Shown here: in pieces, positions 5,338-8,287 of the stretch
How the letters are laid out: every line of letters begins with the position of its first letter
How positions within the stretch are numbered: position 1 is the first letter of the stretch
Source of the DNA: Pseudomonadota bacterium
Lineage (GTDB): Bacteria; Pseudomonadota; Gammaproteobacteria; Burkholderiales; Ferrovaceae
Assembly: GCA_021828575.1 (NCBI GenBank)
Contig: JAJZEL010000179.1
Span: forward strand, 1 to 8,287
DNA: 8,287 nt
Direction of reading: 5' to 3'
Program-made: the position numbers and the translations under genes
Notes under the pieces: generated by a model
Databases searched by the model: none
What the model was told of the DNA's origin: nothing
What the model saw: the letters and a program-made list of their open reading frames with translations, nothing else

Positions 5338-6221
5338 GTGTCAAGTCTGGAAGAAATCGATTCCGGGGGAAGGTTTGCCAACCATTCATCACGCGAAACA
5401 TCATCCCCTGCCGGCTTTTCCCATGAATCCCTCAGTAATCCTGCAGACAGATCGTCAGGAACTTTGAGGACGGGGGCGAGGGAAGATGCTTCCGCTCCAA
5501 AATACGCCCATTGTGTCGCACGTTCCATGGATTCATCAACCGGCATGTATCCCAGACATTGCAGTGGGACTCCCAGACGGTCCATGGCAACCTCGTGCAG
5601 ATTATGAAACAGTCGGATGCCCTCCTCTGCACTTTTCACACGATTGAAAACCACCGCCACACGATTCAGTCCCGTGCGCTGGTACATGCGTTTGATAAGT
5701 GCATAGCTGGCCGTAATGCCGGAAATGCTGGCATCGGAAACCACCAGAAGCCGGGCAGGCACATCAGCCAATCCTGACAGGACTATCCCTCCCACATCCG
5801 GCCTGGCATCCACCAGCACCAGATCGGACTGGCAGCACAATTGCACGAGCAATCCCAGAAGGCGTTGACGGTCGTCGGGAGCCAGTCCGGAACAGGCATC
5901 AAGCGCCCTGCCTGAAGGGAGTACACCCAGTCCGGAAGCGGGCCTCAGAAAAGCGCTGGCCATGGGTACATCACCACGCAACACCTGAAGCAAATCATAA
6001 CGAGACTTGAGTTTCAGTCTTGATGACACGTTCCCGGACGTTATCTGCTCATCCAGAATGAGCACGTCCATCCCCCTGGCAGCCAGGGAGACCGCCGAGC
6101 CCACCACCCAGCTGGTCACCCCCACCCCGGGACGGGCACCAGCCACGATCCACAGGCGTCCAGCATTCCTGCGGATCAGTTGCCGCAATCCGGAAGCCTG
6201 ATCATTCGAGTCAAAATGCAT
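5316..6221 (-). CDS. flhG: FlhG (FleN), MinD-like regulator of flagellar number, degenerate ATP site
   Basis: FlhG normally acts as a MinD-like ATPase that limits flagellar number and stimulates the GTPase FlhF. This 301-residue protein has the fold signatures and the right place after flhF. The N-terminal DQASGLR (7-13) is the known FlhF-activating DQAxxLR helix. The ATP site, however, is degenerate. Where Walker A should read KGGVGKT it reads RPGVGVT (30-36), so the signature Lys is Arg30 and the invariant P-loop Lys is Val35. The switch segment reads LDEQITSGNV (56-65), with Gln59 where MinD proteins have the hydrolytic Asp. The Walker B-like region LVLVDARPD (134-142) and VVFNRVKS (190-197) are kept. 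No clear C-terminal membrane-targeting helix was identified. It overlaps flhF by 11 bp and fliA by 22 bp. It may bind nucleotide poorly or not at all (inference). Confidence 0.9.
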   Translation of the reverse strand: MHFDSNDQASGLRQLIRRNAGRLWIVAGARPGVGVTSWVVGSAVSLAARGMDVLILDEQITSGNVSSRLKLKSRYDLLQVLRGDVPMASAFLRPASGLGVLPSGRALDACSGLAPDDRQRLLGLLVQLCCQSDLVLVDARPDVGGIVLSGLADVPARLLVVSDASISGITASYALIKRMYQRTGLNRVAVVFNRVKSAEEGIRLFHNLHEVAMDRLGVPLQCLGYMPVDESMERATQWAYFGAEASSLAPVLKVPDDLSAGLLRDSWEKPAGDDVSRDEWLANLPPESISSRLDTCTLQQV

Positions 6222-7323
6222 GTCTTACCCCGCCTGCCTGCGGAAAATCGAGGGCATGCCCAGCTGCCACGTGAGTGGCTGTATCCAGGCTGCTGAATGT
6301 GGATCTCAACAGAGTTGATAACGATACATCATGAAGATCTTCGGGTACCCGCTGACCGTCAGCCACATAATGCATCACCAGCTTATGCCTGATCACCACA
6401 TCGAGCACACCGCCCATGGAGACCGCCTCGTCCAGCTTGGTCAGGATACAACCCATGAGTCCGGATCCACGATATACACGAACCACATCCTCCAGTGTAT
6501 GCAGATGGCTGGTGGCATTGAGCAACAGCAATCGCTTCACTCCTGCCTGATCCAACATGACCGATTGGGCTTCCACCCGGGAATCGCGTTGCCCCACTCC
6601 CATGGTATCCACGAATATCACCCGTTTCTGGCCCAGGGACGACAAAGTCAATTGCAAATCGCTGGCATCGCGAACGGACAACACAGGAATGCCAAGTATT
6701 TTTCCGTAAATGCGTAACTGTTCGAAGGCTCCCACCCGATAACTGTCCGTCGTGACCATGGCCACATGCTCTGGACCATGACGCAATACCGCGCGTGCTG
6801 CCAGCTTTGCCGTAGTGGTGGTTTTCCCCACACCCGTTGGCCCTACAAGGGCATAGACCCCCCCCCTGTTCACCACCTCATCATCACCCGCCACTCTGCG
6901 CAGATTCCTTTCAAGCACCTGCAACACCCAGTCCAGACCCACCTGTTCCGGCATCTGGTCAAGAATCTGGTTAGCCAGGGCTACGCTGAATCCTGCTTTC
7001 ACCAGACTTCTCTGTATGCGCGCTTTCTGATGGTCGCCACGTCTTTCCTGTCCGGTGGTAAAGAGCATCAACTGCTTCAGGAGCCCTTCGTGCAATGTAC
7101 GTATTTCTCCCAGCAACCCGGTCTGGGATCCATGACCCGGTTCCTTTGCCACGGAAACCGCTGCAGGCGGCCTTTCCGCCAGGAACTCCTGTGGGGCGGC
7201 AACAATCTCGACTCCATTCCCCGTCTTCCTGTTGGACAGGATGATGGCTTCTTCACCAAGTTCAGCTCTGACTTTACGCAAAGCCTCCCGGGAACTGGAT
7301 GCTACGAACGTTTTGGCATTCAT
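6211..7323 (-). CDS. flhF: FlhF, SRP-type GTPase controlling flagellar placement
   Basis: FlhF recruits early flagellar components to the cell pole in polar flagellates. The 370-residue protein has a basic N-terminal B-domain with the family start MNAKTFVASSSREALRKV, a poorly conserved linker (about 45-95), an N domain (about 95-145) and an SRP-like GTPase domain. The G1 P-loop is GPTGVGKTT (161-169). The segment TTDSYRVGAFEQLRIYGKIL (191-210) is diagnostic of FlhF. G3 is VDTMG (238-242) and G4 is TKLDEA (295-300). The start overlaps the flhA stop (ATGA) and has a perfect AGGAGG 6 nt upstream (plus-strand 7330-7335). Codons 153-156 are encoded by a run of nine G immediately before the P-loop strand; see the repeat entry. 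Its presence suggests polar flagella. Confidence 0.96.
   Translation of the reverse strand: MNAKTFVASSSREALRKVRAELGEEAIILSNRKTGNGVEIVAAPQEFLAERPPAAVSVAKEPGHGSQTGLLGEIRTLHEGLLKQLMLFTTGQERRGDHQKARIQRSLVKAGFSVALANQILDQMPEQVGLDWVLQVLERNLRRVAGDDEVVNRGGVYALVGPTGVGKTTTTAKLAARAVLRHGPEHVAMVTTDSYRVGAFEQLRIYGKILGIPVLSVRDASDLQLTLSSLGQKRVIFVDTMGVGQRDSRVEAQSVMLDQAGVKRLLLLNATSHLHTLEDVVRVYRGSGLMGCILTKLDEAVSMGGVLDVVIRHKLVMHYVADGQRVPEDLHDVSLSTLLRSTFSSLDTATHVAAGHALDFPQAGGVRHAF
6858..6866 (-). repeat. G9 homopolymer inside flhF
   Basis: Nine C on the plus strand are nine G on the coding strand, read AGG GGG GGG GTC just before the P-loop strand. Losing one G brings TAG in frame at 6845-6843, which ends FlhF at about residue 160. 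Gaining one shifts the frame and removes the GTPase domain sequence. It is a possible slippage site, comparable to the G10 in flgN. Confidence 0.9.
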
Positions 7324-8287
7324 GAGTGTCCTCCTACCATTGCCGTCACCCTGACCGTCTTGAATCCGGGGACTTCATCATGTGAAATGACTCTTAGTGT
7401 TGGAATCGATCGCCTCAGGAAACGTGACATCAACTCCCTGATTTGGGCCGGAACCAGCATCACCGTGGGCAATCCCTGCCTTTCCTGACTTTCTGCTGCT
7501 GCCCGTGCCTCCTTGAGCAGCGTATCGGCCAGTCCAGGTTCTATAGCCTGCCCGCTGCCTCCTGCCTGCATAGCCTGAATCAGCAGGTACTCCAGATCCT
7601 TGTTCATGCCAATGACCTGTAATTCCTGCCCTGTGGGATAGAGCTGCTGAATAATGGCAGGACCCAGAGCCACGCGCACCCATGAGGAAAGTTGTGCCGG
7701 ATCCTGGCTGATGGCTGCATATTTCGAGAGTGTTTCCAGAATCGTCCTCATGTCGCGAATGTGCATGCCTTCTTCCAACAGGTTCTGAGCCACCTTCTGC
7801 ACCGTTGCCAGTGGCAGGACCTTGGGCACCAGGTCTTCCACCAGTTTCGGCAACTGCTTCGCCACATGATCCAGGAGCTGCTGAAGCTCTTGAAGCCCGA
7901 ACAGCTCAGCCGAATGGGAGTTGATCAGGTGGCTCAGGTGAGTGGCAATCACAGTGCTCACATCCACCACCGTGTATCCCAGCGCCTGCGCATGCTCTTT
8001 CAGCCCTTCCTCTATCCAGGTGGCCGGCAACCCAAATGCCGGATCCCGGGTAGGCGTTCCCTGAAGGGAACCACTGGCGTGCCCGGGATCAATGGCAAGA
8101 GCCATGCCGGTAAACGCTTCCCCGGCTCCGATTTCTGCACCTTTCAGGGTGATGCGGTAGGCATTGGGACGCAGTTCGAGGTTATCGCGTATATGAATGA
8201 CCGGCGGGAGGAATCCCACATCTTGCGTGAACTTCTTTCTGATTCCCTTGATTCTTCTCAGCAGGTCACCGTCGTGAGCCGTGTCCA
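7320..8287 (-). CDS. flhA: FlhA, flagellar export gate, C-terminal part
   Basis: FlhA is the inner-membrane export-gate protein of the flagellar type III secretion system. The first part of the gene is outside the window. The visible 321 residues, read from 8285, are the cytoplasmic domain. They open with LLRRIKGIRKKF and VGFLPPVIHIRDNLELRPNA, followed by YRITLKGAEIGAGEA, all hallmark FlhA sequence just after the linker. Later, HLSHLINSHSAELFGLQELQ and VLQNLLEEGMHIRDMRTILE-like segments (here VAQNLLEEGMHIRDM) form the docking surface for chaperone-cargo complexes such as FlgN with its substrates. The end, RVISHDEVPGFKTVRV, is typical. GTG at 8219 is only an internal codon, not the start. The stop overlaps the flhF ATG (ATGA), so flhF is probably translationally coupled. 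Confidence 0.96.
   Translation of the reverse strand, partial: DTAHDGDLLRRIKGIRKKFTQDVGFLPPVIHIRDNLELRPNAYRITLKGAEIGAGEAFTGMALAIDPGHASGSLQGTPTRDPAFGLPATWIEEGLKEHAQALGYTVVDVSTVIATHLSHLINSHSAELFGLQELQQLLDHVAKQLPKLVEDLVPKVLPLATVQKVAQNLLEEGMHIRDMRTILETLSKYAAISQDPAQLSSWVRVALGPAIIQQLYPTGQELQVIGMNKDLEYLLIQAMQAGGSGQAIEPGLADTLLKEARAAAESQERQGLPTVMLVPAQIRELMSRFLRRSIPTLRVISHDEVPGFKTVRVTAMVGGHS

Noticed and set aside
6766..7488. 240-residue plus-strand open frame opposite flhF and flhA
   Set aside because: It is antisense to two well-supported genes, shows no recognisable domain, and is rich in Cys/His/Gln as expected of a shadow frame.
7518..7545. GCCGATAC on the minus strand within flhA as a second sigma-28 promoter
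   Set aside because: No TAAA-type -35 element at the correct spacing.

Overview
The window is a flagellar/motility locus from a Gram-negative proteobacterium. The gene order flhA-flhF-flhG-fliA-motC-motD, the MotC/MotD type of stator, and the FlgM and FlgN sequences all fit the beta/gammaproteobacteria, including Acidithiobacillus-like lineages. By eye the G+C content is in the mid-50s %. I cannot fix the genus.

Right part, minus strand (8287 down to 3082): a tightly packed operon. It holds the C-terminal part of FlhA (export gate), FlhF (SRP-type GTPase that sets flagellar position), FlhG (MinD-like partner of FlhF), FliA (sigma-28), and the MotC and MotD stator subunits. Almost every junction is a short overlap (ATGA, 11 bp, 22 bp, TGATG) or a 1-nt gap, so translation is probably coupled throughout.

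Middle, plus strand (2232-3099): flgM (anti-sigma-28) and flgN (export chaperone for hook-filament junction proteins) form a two-gene unit. A near-perfect sigma-28 promoter precedes it, so FliA should drive expression of its own inhibitor. The 3' end of flgN overlaps the 3' end of motD on the other strand by 18 bp.

Left part, minus strand (2103 down to 1): an uncommon three-gene unit reads divergently from flgM. It encodes a ParA/Soj-type ATPase, an unrecognised coiled-coil protein with one C-terminal membrane helix, and the N-terminal 187 residues of a probable diguanylate cyclase that runs off the window. In Pseudomonas a ParA-type gene also follows motCD, where it belongs to the polar chemotaxis-array (ParC/ParP) system. 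Here no che genes are visible and the ParP position is taken by the coiled-coil protein. This makes a candidate polar-positioning and c-di-GMP module.

Points most worth a second look are this three-gene module, G10 and G9 homopolymers inside flgN and flhF where a one-base slip would destroy the protein, and an FlhG whose ATPase site looks dead although its FlhF-activating N-terminal motif is kept. No RNA genes, insertion sequences, CRISPR arrays or convincing intrinsic terminators were seen.
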